NCBI RefSeq assembly: GCF_004343195.1
Contig: NZ_SMCR01000002.1
Span: forward strand, 610,390 to 674,389
Source: Biostraticola tofi
Lineage (GTDB): Bacteria; Pseudomonadota; Gammaproteobacteria; Enterobacterales; Enterobacteriaceae
Direction: 5' to 3'
DNA length: 64,000 nt
The position numbers and the translations under genes are program-made. Below, piece after piece: positions 30,668 to 40,279 of the stretch. A model generated the notes under the pieces. That model had not been told where the DNA came from. It saw only the letters and a list, made by a program, of their open reading frames with translations, and did not search any database. Each line of letters opens with the position of its first letter. Positions within the stretch are counted from its first letter, which is position 1.

Positions 30668-32824
30668 TTATGCCAGATCTTCGGCTGCGCTGCGCAGACG
30701 GGCCTTCATATCACTGTAGCTTTGCTGGGCATAATTTTCGGCCCAGTGCTGATCGCTGATGGCTTCCAGTTTAACCGCGCAATATTTGGTTTCAGGCGTT
30801 TTGGATATGGGGTCCAGATTTTCCTGCGTCAGCTCGTTGCACGCCCCTATCCACCACTGATAAGTCATATACACCGCGCCTTTATTGATACGCTCATTAA
30901 AGTTGGCGCGCGAAATGACCTTACCCCGGCGGGATGACACCCACACCAGCTGTTGGTCACTGATGCCGAGCAGGTCGGCATCCTGCGGATGGATTTGGAC
31001 AAAACCCGGTTCGTCGGCCAGCGTCTGCAGGGCGGCGCAGTTACCGGTCATTGATCGGCAGGAGTAGTGCCCGACTTCACGCACAGTACACAGCACCAGC
31101 GGGTAGGCGCTGTCAGGTACTTCTGCCGGCGCCCGCCAGGCGGTGGCAAACAACTGTCCTTTACCTGAGGGGGTGGTGAACCGGTTACCTTCATAAAGAT
31201 AGGGGGTACCCGGATGATCAAGCGTCGGGCACGGCCACTGTATATGACCCAGTTCGCCCATTTTTTCGTAGGTGGCACCGTAAAACAGCGGACAGAGCTC
31301 GCGCATCTCGTCCCAGATTTGCTGGTTATCCTGGTAATGCATGGGATAGCCCAGTTCGGTGGCAAGCAGGCTGATGATTTCCCAGTCACGTTTCACATTA
31401 TATTGAGGCTCGATAGCCTTTTCGAAGCGCTGGAAGCCACGGTCGGCGCAGGAGAATACGCCGCCGTGCTCTCCCCAGGAAGTGGCAGGCAGAATAACAT
31501 CGGCCTGCTCAGCGGTTTTGGTCATAAAGATATCTTGCACCACGATAAAGTCCAGTGCCGCGAAGGCACCGCGGACCAAACTGAGATCGGCTTCGGTCTG
31601 CAGCGGGTCTTCTCCCATGATGTAGTAGGCCTTGACCTTGCCTTCATGCACCAGATGGGGAACTTCGGTAATACGATAACCGACTTCGCTGTCCATTTTG
31701 TCGGCATCGATACCCCAGGCAGCGGCGAATTTGGCGCGAACCTCTGGGTCGGTAACTGATTGATAACCCGGGAATTCGTTAGGCAGTACGCCCATATCGC
31801 AGGCGCCCTGAACATTGTTTTGCCCGCGGACCGGGCCAACGCCGACATTGGGACGTCCCAGATTGCCGGTCAACAGCGCCAGACTGGCCAACCCCTTGAC
31901 CACATCGACCGCCTGGCCGAACTGCGTCACCCCCATGCCCCACATGATGGTGGCTGAAGGCGCGCTGGCATAGGTCCGCATCGCTTGCCGGATTTGCTGG
32001 GCGCTCACGCCGGTAAGCTCCTCTACCGCTTCGGGAGCAAAATCCGCCACTAGCTGGCGATAGGCTTCAAACCCCTGAGTGTATTTGGCCACATAATCGG
32101 TGTCGTAGAGATTTTCTTCAATCAGTACGTGGGCGAAGGCGTTAACCAATGCCATATTGCAGCCATTATTGATTTGCAAGTGCTGATCGGCAATGCGCGC
32201 GGTTTCGATCCGGCGCGGATCGCACACCACGATCTGGGCGCCTTTTTCTTTGGCTTTCAATACCCGGCGAGCGACGATCGGGTGGGAGTCGGCGCAGTTA
32301 TAGCCAATGATCAGCAGGCACTTGGAGTTTTCGATATCGCCGATGGAGTTGCTCATCGCGCCATTGCCCAGGGTAGCCTGTAAACCGGCAACCGAAGGGC
32401 CGTGACAGACGCGGGCGCAGCAGTCGACATTATTATTGCCGATAACGGCCCGGGCGAATTTCTGCATCACGTAATTGGTTTCGTTGCCGGTGCCCCGTGA
32501 TGAGCCGGTATGCATAATGGCGCGGGCGCCGTATTGCTGCTTGATCTCTTTCAGGCGACGGGCGGTATAGCTTATTGCTTCATCCCAGCTCACCGCCTCG
32601 AATTTGCCGCCCTTTTCACGGCGGATAAGCGGCTGGCTCAGACGCGGCGTCAACAGCTTGGTATCATTGAGAAAATCCCAGCCGTAATAACCTTTCAGGC
32701 ACAATTCCCCCTGATTTGTGGCACCTTCGGCAGCTTCGGCACGAATAATGCGGCCATTATCGACCACCAGTTTCATTTTGCAGCCTGCACCGCAGTATGG
32801 GCAGACGGTAGTGATTTTATTCAT
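30668..32824 (-). CDS. fdhF: Formate dehydrogenase H, cysteine variant (FdhF)
   Basis: Molybdenum bis-MGD enzyme that oxidises formate to CO2 and feeds electrons to hydrogenase 3. It is 718 residues; E. coli has 715. The [4Fe-4S] ligands Cys8, Cys11, Cys15 and Cys42 and the relay Lys44 fall at E. coli numbers. The active-site motif reads VDCCARVCHGPS with Cys140 (codon TGT, 32407-32405) where E. coli has selenocysteine (TGA), followed by His141. The downstream recoding hairpin is lost: the loop bases GGTT remain, but the flanking GCC/TAC and GGT/AGG arms no longer pair. It lies 11 bases after hydN. The enzyme should not need SelABCD; Cys variants are usually slower. Confidence 0.95.
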   Translation of the reverse strand: MNKITTVCPYCGAGCKMKLVVDNGRIIRAEAAEGATNQGELCLKGYYGWDFLNDTKLLTPRLSQPLIRREKGGKFEAVSWDEAISYTARRLKEIKQQYGARAIMHTGSSRGTGNETNYVMQKFARAVIGNNNVDCCARVCHGPSVAGLQATLGNGAMSNSIGDIENSKCLLIIGYNCADSHPIVARRVLKAKEKGAQIVVCDPRRIETARIADQHLQINNGCNMALVNAFAHVLIEENLYDTDYVAKYTQGFEAYRQLVADFAPEAVEELTGVSAQQIRQAMRTYASAPSATIMWGMGVTQFGQAVDVVKGLASLALLTGNLGRPNVGVGPVRGQNNVQGACDMGVLPNEFPGYQSVTDPEVRAKFAAAWGIDADKMDSEVGYRITEVPHLVHEGKVKAYYIMGEDPLQTEADLSLVRGAFAALDFIVVQDIFMTKTAEQADVILPATSWGEHGGVFSCADRGFQRFEKAIEPQYNVKRDWEIISLLATELGYPMHYQDNQQIWDEMRELCPLFYGATYEKMGELGHIQWPCPTLDHPGTPYLYEGNRFTTPSGKGQLFATAWRAPAEVPDSAYPLVLCTVREVGHYSCRSMTGNCAALQTLADEPGFVQIHPQDADLLGISDQQLVWVSSRRGKVISRANFNERINKGAVYMTYQWWIGACNELTQENLDPISKTPETKYCAVKLEAISDQHWAENYAQQSYSDMKARLRSAAEDLA

Positions 32825-32835
32825 CTGTGGGGTTC

Positions 32836-33378
32836 CTAAAACAGTGACGACATAGTGTCGAGCGCGGCGCGGCGGCGTTTCTCGGCGTTCATATCCTGCA
32901 GCAGGTTGCGGTCAACGCAATGCAACGCGTTGGTCGGGCAGACTGCCATACAGGCAGGGCCGTCGCTGCGCTGGTGGCACAGGTCGCATTTGTGTGCCTC
33001 CGCTTTATCAGTGCTGGCATAGAGCGCCGCGCCGTTTTGACGAATTACCGGACGGGTAATCACCTCCATGGCGCCGTAGGGGCAGGCCACTACGCAGGTT
33101 TTGCAGCCAATGCAGCGTTCCTGCATCACCAGCACCATACCGTTCTGGCGGACGATGGCGCCGTTGGGGCAGACGTTAGAGCAGGGCGCGTCTTCGCACT
33201 GCCGGCAGAGCACGGCGGTGCTGACGTTAACGCCCTTGATCACATGCAATCGCGGGGCGAAAGTGGCGGCGTTAAGCGCCGAAATATCCTGGGTTTCACT
33301 GTGCGCCATCACGCAGGCGATTTCACAGGTGCGACAGCCGATGCATTTTTTGGGATCGGCGATGATGAACCGGTTCAT
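32836..33378 (-). CDS. hydN: Electron-transfer protein HydN (four-cluster ferredoxin)
   Basis: The 180-residue protein has four [4Fe-4S] motifs (CIGCRTCEIACV, CRQCEDAPCSNVCP, CIGCKTCVVACP, CDLC with CMAVCP), like HycB, NrfC and E. coli HydN (175). It supports FdhF activity or assembly. AGGAG precedes ATG 33378. It is the first gene of the hydN-fdhF-hypF unit, which here contains fdhF itself; in E. coli fdhF lies elsewhere. Confidence 0.93.
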   Translation of the reverse strand: MNRFIIADPKKCIGCRTCEIACVMAHSETQDISALNAATFAPRLHVIKGVNVSTAVLCRQCEDAPCSNVCPNGAIVRQNGMVLVMQERCIGCKTCVVACPYGAMEVITRPVIRQNGAALYASTDKAEAHKCDLCHQRSDGPACMAVCPTNALHCVDRNLLQDMNAEKRRRAALDTMSSLF

Positions 33379-33426
33379 CAGTAACTCCTGGTAAGAAGGT
33401 CATGTTGTGCTGTTAGTCGTAACTTA

Positions 33427-33443
33427 TACATAAAGCGTGCCAA
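33427..33443 (-). promoter_or_regulatory. Sigma-54-type promoter of hydN-fdhF-hypF
   Basis: On the minus strand the element reads TTGGCACGCTTTATGTA. The -24 part matches YTGGCACG perfectly; the -12 part is ATGTA rather than TTGCA, so it is weak. It lies about 50-65 bases before hydN. FhlA is the expected activator. Confidence 0.6.
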
Positions 33444-33459
33444 CAATTAATGCGTTAAA

Positions 33460-33511
33460 AATCATAATCTTGATCTAAGCGTGACGAGCGTCGTGGCATA
33501 AGTGACGAGCG
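33460..33511 (-). promoter_or_regulatory. Candidate FhlA upstream sites (direct repeat) plus IHF-like site
   Basis: GTGACGAGCG occurs twice, at 33481-33490 and 33502-33511, exactly 21 bases (two helical turns) apart. Between the repeats and the sigma-54 promoter, 33460-33472 matches the IHF consensus WATCAA-N4-TTR with one mismatch, where DNA bending would be needed. The order enhancer, IHF, promoter is that of FhlA-activated genes; assignment to FhlA is inference. Confidence 0.5.
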
Positions 33512-33516
33512 GCTTT

Positions 33517-33987
33517 TCAGTCATTCGTCATCATCAGTCGCGGGTAACCGCCATCGGGCAGCCAATGCGCCATGCGGCGGTATAATCTGTCGACCGCCTG
33601 GGTGACCGCCGCGCTTACCGGGTAATAGAAGGCGACCGTCTCCGGCTGTATACCGATAAAGGTGATCTCAGGAATATCCGGACGCAGTTGATCGATAAGA
33701 AAACTGAGCGGCAGGTTGTGGGTCGTTGTGATAAACAGTTCGGCGATAGCCTCGGCGTCAATGACCCGGGTTTCGCCGGCGGCCAGCCCCATCTCGGTCG
33801 CATCGACGATCACCAGCCGGTCCGGACGCAGGTCGCGAATATGGCCGATATCGTTTTCCGGCGCCGCGCCGCCATCCACCACCGTCCAGTTCGCCGGCAT
33901 CCCCTGCAGGCAGCGCTCCGCCAATAAAGGGCCGGCGCCGTCATCGCCCATCATGATGTTACCTACGCACAGCAACAGGTTAGCCAT
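33517..33987 (-). CDS. hycI: Hydrogenase 3 maturation endopeptidase HycI
   Basis: Cleaves the C-terminal extension of HycE after nickel insertion. 156 residues, same as E. coli. The nickel-sensing residues are Asp16 in GDDGAGP, Asp in VDATEMG and His in THNLP. It overlaps hycH by eight bases. It is the last gene of hycA-I; the promoter sites of hydN follow directly. Confidence 0.94.
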   Translation of the reverse strand: MANLLLCVGNIMMGDDGAGPLLAERCLQGMPANWTVVDGGAAPENDIGHIRDLRPDRLVIVDATEMGLAAGETRVIDAEAIAELFITTTHNLPLSFLIDQLRPDIPEITFIGIQPETVAFYYPVSAAVTQAVDRLYRRMAHWLPDGGYPRLMMTND

Positions 33988-34393
33988 CTCTCCTCCTCAC
34001 CATCAGGTAAATGGCCGGTTCATTTTCAATCAGCTGCAGCAGGTCTATCAGCCGCTGGCTCCAGGACTGTTGCTCATCGGTCAGCAGGGGGGCCGCCTTG
34101 CTGAGCGCTGTGGCCAGCAGATGGGTATGGGTACTGTCGATGCAGATTTCCCCGAAGCGCCCTAAGCCCTCCAGCTTGCGACGCGCGGCACCGCCGGACG
34201 GCAGTTGCGCTACCCAGCGGTTAAAGCCGTCCAGCGGGCATTCCAGCCGGGATTGCAGACAGTCGATGACGCCAAGGTGATGGCCTATCGCCAGGCTGTA
34301 ATAAATCACTTCCTGGGCTTTGGGCGGCGCCTGTTTTTCCTGGACGAATTTGCGGCTCAGGGAATAAAACACCACTCGGGATGATCTGCTCAT
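33980..34393 (-). CDS. hycH: Formate hydrogenlyase assembly protein HycH
   Basis: Small cytoplasmic protein needed for hydrogenase 3 assembly, acting on HycE. The 137 residues from ATG 34393 match E. coli HycH (136): [41 protein letters not shown] and the ending [11 protein letters not shown]. The start overlaps the hycG stop (ATGA); the upstream in-frame start at 34426 was rejected for that reason. Confidence 0.9.
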   Translation of the reverse strand: MSRSSRVVFYSLSRKFVQEKQAPPKAQEVIYYSLAIGHHLGVIDCLQSRLECPLDGFNRWVAQLPSGGAARRKLEGLGRFGEICIDSTHTHLLATALSKAAPLLTDEQQSWSQRLIDLLQLIENEPAIYLMVRRRDG

Positions 34394-35187
34394 AGCCGCA
34401 GCTCTCCAGACGCTACCTGCTGGCAAATCGCCATCAGGTTACCGACGATTTCCGTCAGCCGGGGATCGCTTTGCTCGGCAAGATACTGGTCAATCCGTTG
34501 GCGCCGCGCCTCCATGGGGGCCTGCGCCATCAGATCCATAAACCTGTCGGCAATCTGGCGGCCATAGCGGTAGCCGGCCATCCGGCGGGCTTCCCGGTCC
34601 AGCAGCACGCGCAAGGGCTGGGGCAAGGCCGGATGTAACAAGGCAGCGGCTTCTTCGGGTGCCTGATGATGCTGTCGGGCAGAGATTTTCTGGGAAAGCA
34701 GCCCCAGGGCCAGGGCAAAACCGTAAAGGGTCGCCGCGGGAGTAGGCGGACATCCTGGGATATAGACATCCACCGGAACGATGCGATCGGTACCGCCCCA
34801 CACGCAGTAGAGGTCATGGAAAATACCCCCGCTGTTGCCACAGGCGCCGTAGGAGATGCTGATTTTCGGGTCTGGCGCCGCCTGCCAGGCGCGAACGGCC
34901 GGGATCCGCATGGCACGGGTAACCGCGCCGGTAAACAGCAGAATATCGGCATGCCGCGGCGAAGGAACCAACTTGATACCAAAGCGTTCAGCATCGAACA
35001 GCGGAGAGATAGCGGCGAAAATTTCGATTTCACAGCCATTACAGCCACCGCAGTCAACGCGGTAGACATAGGCCGATCGGCCTATGTCTTGTAATAAGGC
35101 GGTTTTCAGGCGGCTAATACTTTCATCAACGCTAATCGGCACCGGCAGGCCATTCTGGTCTCGGGGTCCAATCGGTAGTGGGCTCAT
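34390..35187 (-). CDS. hycG: Hydrogenase 3 small subunit HycG
   Basis: NuoB-like subunit holding the [4Fe-4S] cluster next to the [NiFe] site. Cluster ligands are in [18 protein letters not shown] and PGCPPTP. The 265 residues compare with 255 in E. coli; the C-terminal helical extension after residue 170 is typical for HycG. It overlaps hycF and hycH by four bases each. Confidence 0.94.
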   Translation of the reverse strand: MSPLPIGPRDQNGLPVPISVDESISRLKTALLQDIGRSAYVYRVDCGGCNGCEIEIFAAISPLFDAERFGIKLVPSPRHADILLFTGAVTRAMRIPAVRAWQAAPDPKISISYGACGNSGGIFHDLYCVWGGTDRIVPVDVYIPGCPPTPAATLYGFALALGLLSQKISARQHHQAPEEAAALLHPALPQPLRVLLDREARRMAGYRYGRQIADRFMDLMAQAPMEARRQRIDQYLAEQSDPRLTEIVGNLMAICQQVASGELRL

Positions 35188-35729
35188 CGGTTCACCTCGC
35201 GGGTCAGATGACGGCCGATATCAATCCGGTCGGCCTGGGTAAGATTCTGCTGCTGCTTGCAGGCCGGGCAAGTTTCCAACTGGCGCTGGTAATACCCCTG
35301 CTGCTCACCGCTTATTTCCAGTAATGCCAGGGTGTAATCAATCTCTTTCTGCGCGGCATACGGCTTATGGCATTGTCGGCAGTAGCACAGCTTGAAGTCA
35401 GCCCGCTCAAACAGGTCCTCCTTACGCCAGACTGCCAGTTCGAATTGCCTTGATAGGCGGATAGCCGCGGTAGGGCAGACTTCTTCGCAACGGGCGCAGA
35501 AGATGCAGCGACCGAGAAACAGCTGCCAGCGGATGACGCCTTTTTCGCTATCGGTTGCCATTGTCAGTGCGTTTGACGGACAGGCATTGGCGCAGGCGCC
35601 GCAGGCGATGCATTGTTCAGGCTGATATTCCGGCTTGCCGCGAAAATTAGCATCTACCGGCAGGGGTTCAGCCGGATAAGCTACTGTCACTTTACCGGTG
35701 TTCAGCACTTTTCTAATGAATTTCAACAT
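35184..35729 (-). CDS. hycF: Formate hydrogenlyase ferredoxin subunit HycF
   Basis: NuoI-like protein with two [4Fe-4S] motifs ([12 protein letters not shown] and [12 protein letters not shown]) that link HycB to HycG. The C-terminus adds CYCRQC and CPACKQQ, a likely metal-binding pair also found in E. coli HycF. 181 residues against 180. It follows hycE by 12 bases. Confidence 0.94.
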   Translation of the reverse strand: MLKFIRKVLNTGKVTVAYPAEPLPVDANFRGKPEYQPEQCIACGACANACPSNALTMATDSEKGVIRWQLFLGRCIFCARCEEVCPTAAIRLSRQFELAVWRKEDLFERADFKLCYCRQCHKPYAAQKEIDYTLALLEISGEQQGYYQRQLETCPACKQQQNLTQADRIDIGRHLTREVNR

Positions 35730-35741
35730 GATGTTGTTCTC

Positions 35742-37445
35742 TTAAAACGGCGCATTTCGGCGTTCGATGCCATAGCGTTCGATCTCCTTATAGGGCACCA
35801 CCACTGACTTACGCTTGCGCACATCGACAATGGTCATGCGATCGGTACAGGAGTAGCAGGGATCGAGGCTGCCGATAATCAGCGGTGCGTCGGAGACGGT
35901 ATTGCCGCGCAGCATATAGCGCAGGGTAGGCCAGTTGGCATAGGTAGCGGCACGGCAGCGCCAGCGGAACAGCTTCTGATTGTCGCCGGTCATGCTCCAG
36001 TGGATATCGTCGCCACGGGGCGCCTCAGCAAAACCCAGCGCAAAACGGTGCGGAATATAGCTAAAGCCTTCCACCGCCAATGGGCCGGCCGGCAGGTTCT
36101 GCAGACCAAACTCAATGATCGCCAGGGAGTTGAAGACTTCGTGGATACGCACCTTCAGGCGTGAATACACATCGCAGCCGTCTTCAACGCACAGTTCAAC
36201 CGGCAGGCTGGCATAGCCGGCAAACGGATGATCCAGGCGGGTATCCCGGCGATGGCCACTGCCGCGGATCATCGGGCCGACATTGCTGTAATCCCGTGCG
36301 ACCTGTGGATCCAGCCGGCCGACGCCGATACTGCGCTGCCCGGTATTCGGCGTGCTTAGAAGAATATCGACCAGGTCAGTCAGCTCGGCGCGCATACCGG
36401 CCGCCAACTGCAGCGTCTGAACAATGTCGTTTTTCAGCATGTCGCGACGAATGCCGCCAATCAGGTTCAGACCATAGGTTTTGCGGGCGCCGGTCAGGAC
36501 TTCGGCGATCTTCATCGATTGTTCACGCACCCGGAAAAACTGCATGAAGCCAGAATCAAAGCCGACAAAATGGCAGGCCAGCCCGAGGTTAAGCAAATGA
36601 CTGTGCAGCCGCTCCACCTCCAGCAGAATGGATCGAATCATCTGAGCCCGTTCCGGCACCGCGATCCCCATGGCGTTTTCCACAGAACTGGTATAAGCCA
36701 CGCTATGGGTAAAGCCGCAAATGCCGCATACCCGATCGGACAGGAAGGTCACCTCGTTATAACCCATCCGGGTCTCAGCCAGTTTCTCCATGCCCCGATG
36801 GACATAGAACAAACGGTAGTCGGCATCGATAATATCTTCGCCATCGACAAACAGGCGAAAGTGGCCCGGTTCATCCGAGGTGACATGCAATGGGCCTATC
36901 GGCACCACCCCGGCCTCACTGCCGGCCTCGCTGATAAAGGGATAGGTTTCCACGTCGGTGGTGGGTGCCGGACGCTGGCGGTAATCCATCGCATCTTTAC
37001 GCAATGGGTAGAGTTCATCCGGCCAATCGTCGGGCAGCACCAGGCGCCGTTGGTCAGGCAGGCCCACTGGCCGCAGGCCGTACATGTCCCGCACTTCGCG
37101 CTCGCCCCACACCGCCGCCGGCACCCGTGGTGTGACCGAGGGAAACTCCAGCGTGTCGGCATCGACCTCGACCCGCACCGTTATCCAGCATTTAACGCCT
37201 TGCTCCATCGACAGCACATAATACAGGCCATAGTGGCCGCACAGCGTCCGCTCGTCATTGCCGAACAGCACCGACAGCCAGCCGCCCTGCTGATAGTAAA
37301 GCCAAGCGACCACTTCCGGCAGATCATTGATTTTAATGGTGACGGTCAGCTGATCGCGAGTCTGCCATTCCGCCTTCAGCACGGTAGCCGGAAACTGCTG
37401 GTTCAGCGCTGCCAGATAATGCTGGCCAATATGTTCGTTACTCAT
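35742..37445 (-). CDS. hycE: Hydrogenase 3 large subunit HycE (precursor)
   Basis: Catalytic subunit with the [NiFe] centre. The N-terminal third is NuoC-like (EVRDMYG), the rest NuoD-like. Nickel ligands are in DRVCGICGFTHS (near residue 240) and DPCYSCTDR near the end. After that arginine a 31-residue extension (starting MTIVDVRK) remains for removal by HycI, as in E. coli (32). Length 567 against 569. AGAGGCA precedes ATG 37445. Confidence 0.96.
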   Translation of the reverse strand: MSNEHIGQHYLAALNQQFPATVLKAEWQTRDQLTVTIKINDLPEVVAWLYYQQGGWLSVLFGNDERTLCGHYGLYYVLSMEQGVKCWITVRVEVDADTLEFPSVTPRVPAAVWGEREVRDMYGLRPVGLPDQRRLVLPDDWPDELYPLRKDAMDYRQRPAPTTDVETYPFISEAGSEAGVVPIGPLHVTSDEPGHFRLFVDGEDIIDADYRLFYVHRGMEKLAETRMGYNEVTFLSDRVCGICGFTHSVAYTSSVENAMGIAVPERAQMIRSILLEVERLHSHLLNLGLACHFVGFDSGFMQFFRVREQSMKIAEVLTGARKTYGLNLIGGIRRDMLKNDIVQTLQLAAGMRAELTDLVDILLSTPNTGQRSIGVGRLDPQVARDYSNVGPMIRGSGHRRDTRLDHPFAGYASLPVELCVEDGCDVYSRLKVRIHEVFNSLAIIEFGLQNLPAGPLAVEGFSYIPHRFALGFAEAPRGDDIHWSMTGDNQKLFRWRCRAATYANWPTLRYMLRGNTVSDAPLIIGSLDPCYSCTDRMTIVDVRKRKSVVVPYKEIERYGIERRNAPF

Positions 37446-37464
37446 GAATTGCCTCTGTTATTGA

Positions 37465-38400
37465 TCAACTGACAACCAGCCAGGACACCAGCGCCAGGAA
37501 AGCCAGGCCGAATCCAGCCCAGGTAGTGCGAGCGGCGTTGAGGAATCTCAGGCGGGCTACGCTGTTTTCAATCAGCGCAATCAGCCCGATGGCGCAAACG
37601 AGTTTCAACAGACTCAGTCCCAGAGCCAGCACCAGCGCCGGCACGGTAAGCTCCGTGGCTTGCCCCCAGGGAATAAACACGCCGAGGAACAGCTGCAGCA
37701 CCACCAACTGTTTCAGGCTGATGCCCCATTTGAGGATACCCAGCCCTGCACCGCTGTATTCTGTCAGCGGCCCTTCCTGCAGTTCCTGCTCGGCTTCAGC
37801 CAGATCAAAAGGCAGTTTGCCCATCTCGATATAGGTAGCGAAGGCGCAGGCCAGCCAGGCGAACAGCAGCGGCAGCCAGTCATACAGCGGCCATGAGACA
37901 ATGCTGTGCGTTATGGCGGTTAACTGCAGTGAACCGGCGACCAGCCCGGCCACCCACAGGCCCAGCATCAGAATCGGTTCCACCAGGATGCCCATGATCG
38001 CTTCCCGGCTGGCGCCGATAGCGGTAAAGGTGCTGCCGGTATCCAGACCGGCGATAACAAAAACAAAACGAACCACCGCGAACAGATAAATCAGCGTAAT
38101 CACATCGCCAATCGCCGGCAGCGGTGAGGCTTGCATCAGCATCGGCAAGGCGCAGGCGATAGTCAGCAGGGCACCGGTAAGCAGGTACGGCATACTGACG
38201 AATACCCAGCCGGCTGCCGCCGGCGCCACACTCTGGCGCTTGAGCAGTTTGACGATATCGCGGTATTCCTGCAGAACACCCGCGCCCTGGCGGCAGTGAA
38301 GCCTGGCGCGCAACAGGCGGCTCAAGCCGGCAAAAAACGGCGAAACCGCCAGTAAGATGACAGCCTGCACCAGGCCTGCCAGTAAAGTGGGATAGGTCAT
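37465..38400 (-). CDS. hycD: Formate hydrogenlyase membrane subunit HycD
   Basis: NuoH-like integral membrane subunit (311 residues; E. coli 307) with about eight helices. Conserved charged loops are RARLHCRQGAGVLQEYRDIVKLLKR near residue 30 and FDLAEAEQELQEGPLTEYSG near 205. It anchors the soluble arm. ATG 38400 with AGGAG upstream was chosen over 38427, which overlaps hycC. Confidence 0.93.
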   Translation of the reverse strand: MTYPTLLAGLVQAVILLAVSPFFAGLSRLLRARLHCRQGAGVLQEYRDIVKLLKRQSVAPAAAGWVFVSMPYLLTGALLTIACALPMLMQASPLPAIGDVITLIYLFAVVRFVFVIAGLDTGSTFTAIGASREAIMGILVEPILMLGLWVAGLVAGSLQLTAITHSIVSWPLYDWLPLLFAWLACAFATYIEMGKLPFDLAEAEQELQEGPLTEYSGAGLGILKWGISLKQLVVLQLFLGVFIPWGQATELTVPALVLALGLSLLKLVCAIGLIALIENSVARLRFLNAARTTWAGFGLAFLALVSWLVVS

Positions 38401-38410
38401 CAGAATCTCC

Positions 38411-40279
38411 TCAGGCCAGTGCCACAACCAGCAGCACCGCCAATTCTACGGCAGCCAGGCCATGGCAGAAGGTGGTTACCGCCTGGCGATGCAGCAAGGT
38501 ATTGATGCCCGAAGGCATCAACCAGCGACGCAACTGGTAAAGGGGGGCGAACAGTACCCGCAACGGTTGGGCAAAGCCGGTGGCGGTCACCACCATCGAG
38601 GCTTCATGGCCGTAGCCGCAGGCCCAGGCGCTGCCCCGTAACCGTGGAGGCAGCCGTTTGCGGCGATAAACCGCGGCTATCAGCAACGGCAGCAGCGGCA
38701 TGGAGAGCAACAGCAGGGCAATCAGCGGCGCTGATACCAGGCCGATCGGTGCCGCCGAGGGATATCCCGTGAGCTCGGCGGCGGTGGCGGCAAACAACGG
38801 AATCAGCCACGGTGCCCCTATGCCGCATAACAGGCAGAGTATGGCCGGCAGCAGTGCGCTCAGGGTAACCAGTCGATGGGCCGGACGGGCGCCGAGTGCG
38901 GCCTCAGTGCGTGGCGCGCCCAGGCAGCAAACGCCGAATACTTTGCTGATGCACATCAGCGCCAGCGCACCGGTGATGGCCAGAACCACCGCCAGCAGCG
39001 GGCCGAGCAAATGTAAAACAAATCCCGGCCCGGTACCGAGGGTAAATAGCCCCTGGTAAATAAGCCATTCGCTGGCAAAACCATTCAGCGGCGGCAATGC
39101 CGCCATAGCAATAAGACCGGTCAGCAACGCGCCGGCGGTCCAAGGCATCAACCGCGCCAGTCCGCCCATTTTTTCCAGGTCCTTGAGCCCGGTCTGCTGT
39201 TCTATAGCGCCGGCCGCGAGCAGCAACGCCCCTTTGAACAGGCTATGGTTAAACAGATGGAACAAACCGCCGGTCAGCGCCAGCATAGCCAGCAGCGGCA
39301 TCTGAAGCGTAATGCCGACCATTGCCCCGCCGATACCCAGCAGGATAATGCCGACGTTTTCCAGGGAGTGATAGGCCAACAAACGGCGCAGATCATGTTC
39401 CATCAATGCGTAAAGCCCACCGAAGAATGCAGTGCCGGCCGCCAGTATCAGCACCAGCAGCCCCCACCAAAGCGACGGTGTCCCCAGCACATCCAGACTG
39501 ATCCTGAGAATGCCCAGCAAACCGATTTTCAGCTGCACCGATGAAAAAAGCATCGCCACCGATGCCGGCGCACTGCCATGGGATGACGGTGCCCAACCGT
39601 GCAACGGCATGATGCCGGCAACAATGCCAAAACCGCCGAGCGCCAGCAAAAACACCGCGTTACGCAAGGCGTCGGGCAACTGAGCGGTGCGAATTACGCT
39701 GAACTGCAGGCTGTGCAGATGAAGATAAAGCAGACTGAAAGCGGCTATCAGCAGCAGGGTCGCCAGGCGTGCCAGCAGGAACTGGCTATGGCCGGCGGCC
39801 TGGCTTTTAGCCTCACCCGGCTGCACCACCAGGAAATAGCCGGCCAGAGCGGACAGTTCGAGCATCAGCGTCAGGGTGACGGCATTATCCGCCATCACCG
39901 CCGCACTGAGCGCCGCCAGCATCAGATGACTCAGACTGGCGATGCGCGCGCGTCGGCGGGCGGCAACCGTCGCCAGCCATCCCCAGTGATAAAGCCCCAG
40001 CCACAGCGCGCTGACGGCAACCACCAGCAGCAGCAGTGCATTCAGCCCGCTTTGCTCAACGCCAAGGCCAAGCCAGGGCAGGGAAGCGTGCTGCGGAACA
40101 GTAAAACGCATTTGCCATGCCGCAATCAGGCTGGCAAGGGCGGCAATAACGGTGCCTGCGCCGGTCCAGGCGCAGACCCGCGGCCAGGGCGACAGCAGTA
40201 TCCCCAATACGGCCAGCAGCAGATATCCTGTCAGCGATATTGTCAGCAGCTGCAGTGGATCGGTAAACAGCGGGTTCAT
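38411..40279 (-). CDS. hycC: Formate hydrogenlyase membrane subunit HycC
   Basis: NuoL/M-like (antiporter-related) membrane subunit, 622 residues, E. coli 608. About fourteen hydrophobic segments. The core motifs are LHGWAPSSHGSAPASVAMLFSS (cut here only by length), the helix-7/8 lysine region LMEHDLRRLLAYHSLENVG, and FHLFNHSLFKGALLLAAG. Translation is coupled to hycB (ATGA). Confidence 0.94.
   Translation of the reverse strand: MNPLFTDPLQLLTISLTGYLLLAVLGILLSPWPRVCAWTGAGTVIAALASLIAAWQMRFTVPQHASLPWLGLGVEQSGLNALLLLVVAVSALWLGLYHWGWLATVAARRRARIASLSHLMLAALSAAVMADNAVTLTLMLELSALAGYFLVVQPGEAKSQAAGHSQFLLARLATLLLIAAFSLLYLHLHSLQFSVIRTAQLPDALRNAVFLLALGGFGIVAGIMPLHGWAPSSHGSAPASVAMLFSSVQLKIGLLGILRISLDVLGTPSLWWGLLVLILAAGTAFFGGLYALMEHDLRRLLAYHSLENVGIILLGIGGAMVGITLQMPLLAMLALTGGLFHLFNHSLFKGALLLAAGAIEQQTGLKDLEKMGGLARLMPWTAGALLTGLIAMAALPPLNGFASEWLIYQGLFTLGTGPGFVLHLLGPLLAVVLAITGALALMCISKVFGVCCLGAPRTEAALGARPAHRLVTLSALLPAILCLLCGIGAPWLIPLFAATAAELTGYPSAAPIGLVSAPLIALLLLSMPLLPLLIAAVYRRKRLPPRLRGSAWACGYGHEASMVVTATGFAQPLRVLFAPLYQLRRWLMPSGINTLLHRQAVTTFCHGLAAVELAVLLVVALA

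Noticed and set aside
32405-32407. Recoded UGA (selenocysteine) in fdhF
   Set aside because: The codon is TGT; no in-frame TGA occurs and the hairpin is not maintained.
36519-37472. 317-codon open frame antisense to hycE
   Set aside because: Mirror of the conserved hycE gene; composition rich in His/Gln as usual for antisense frames.
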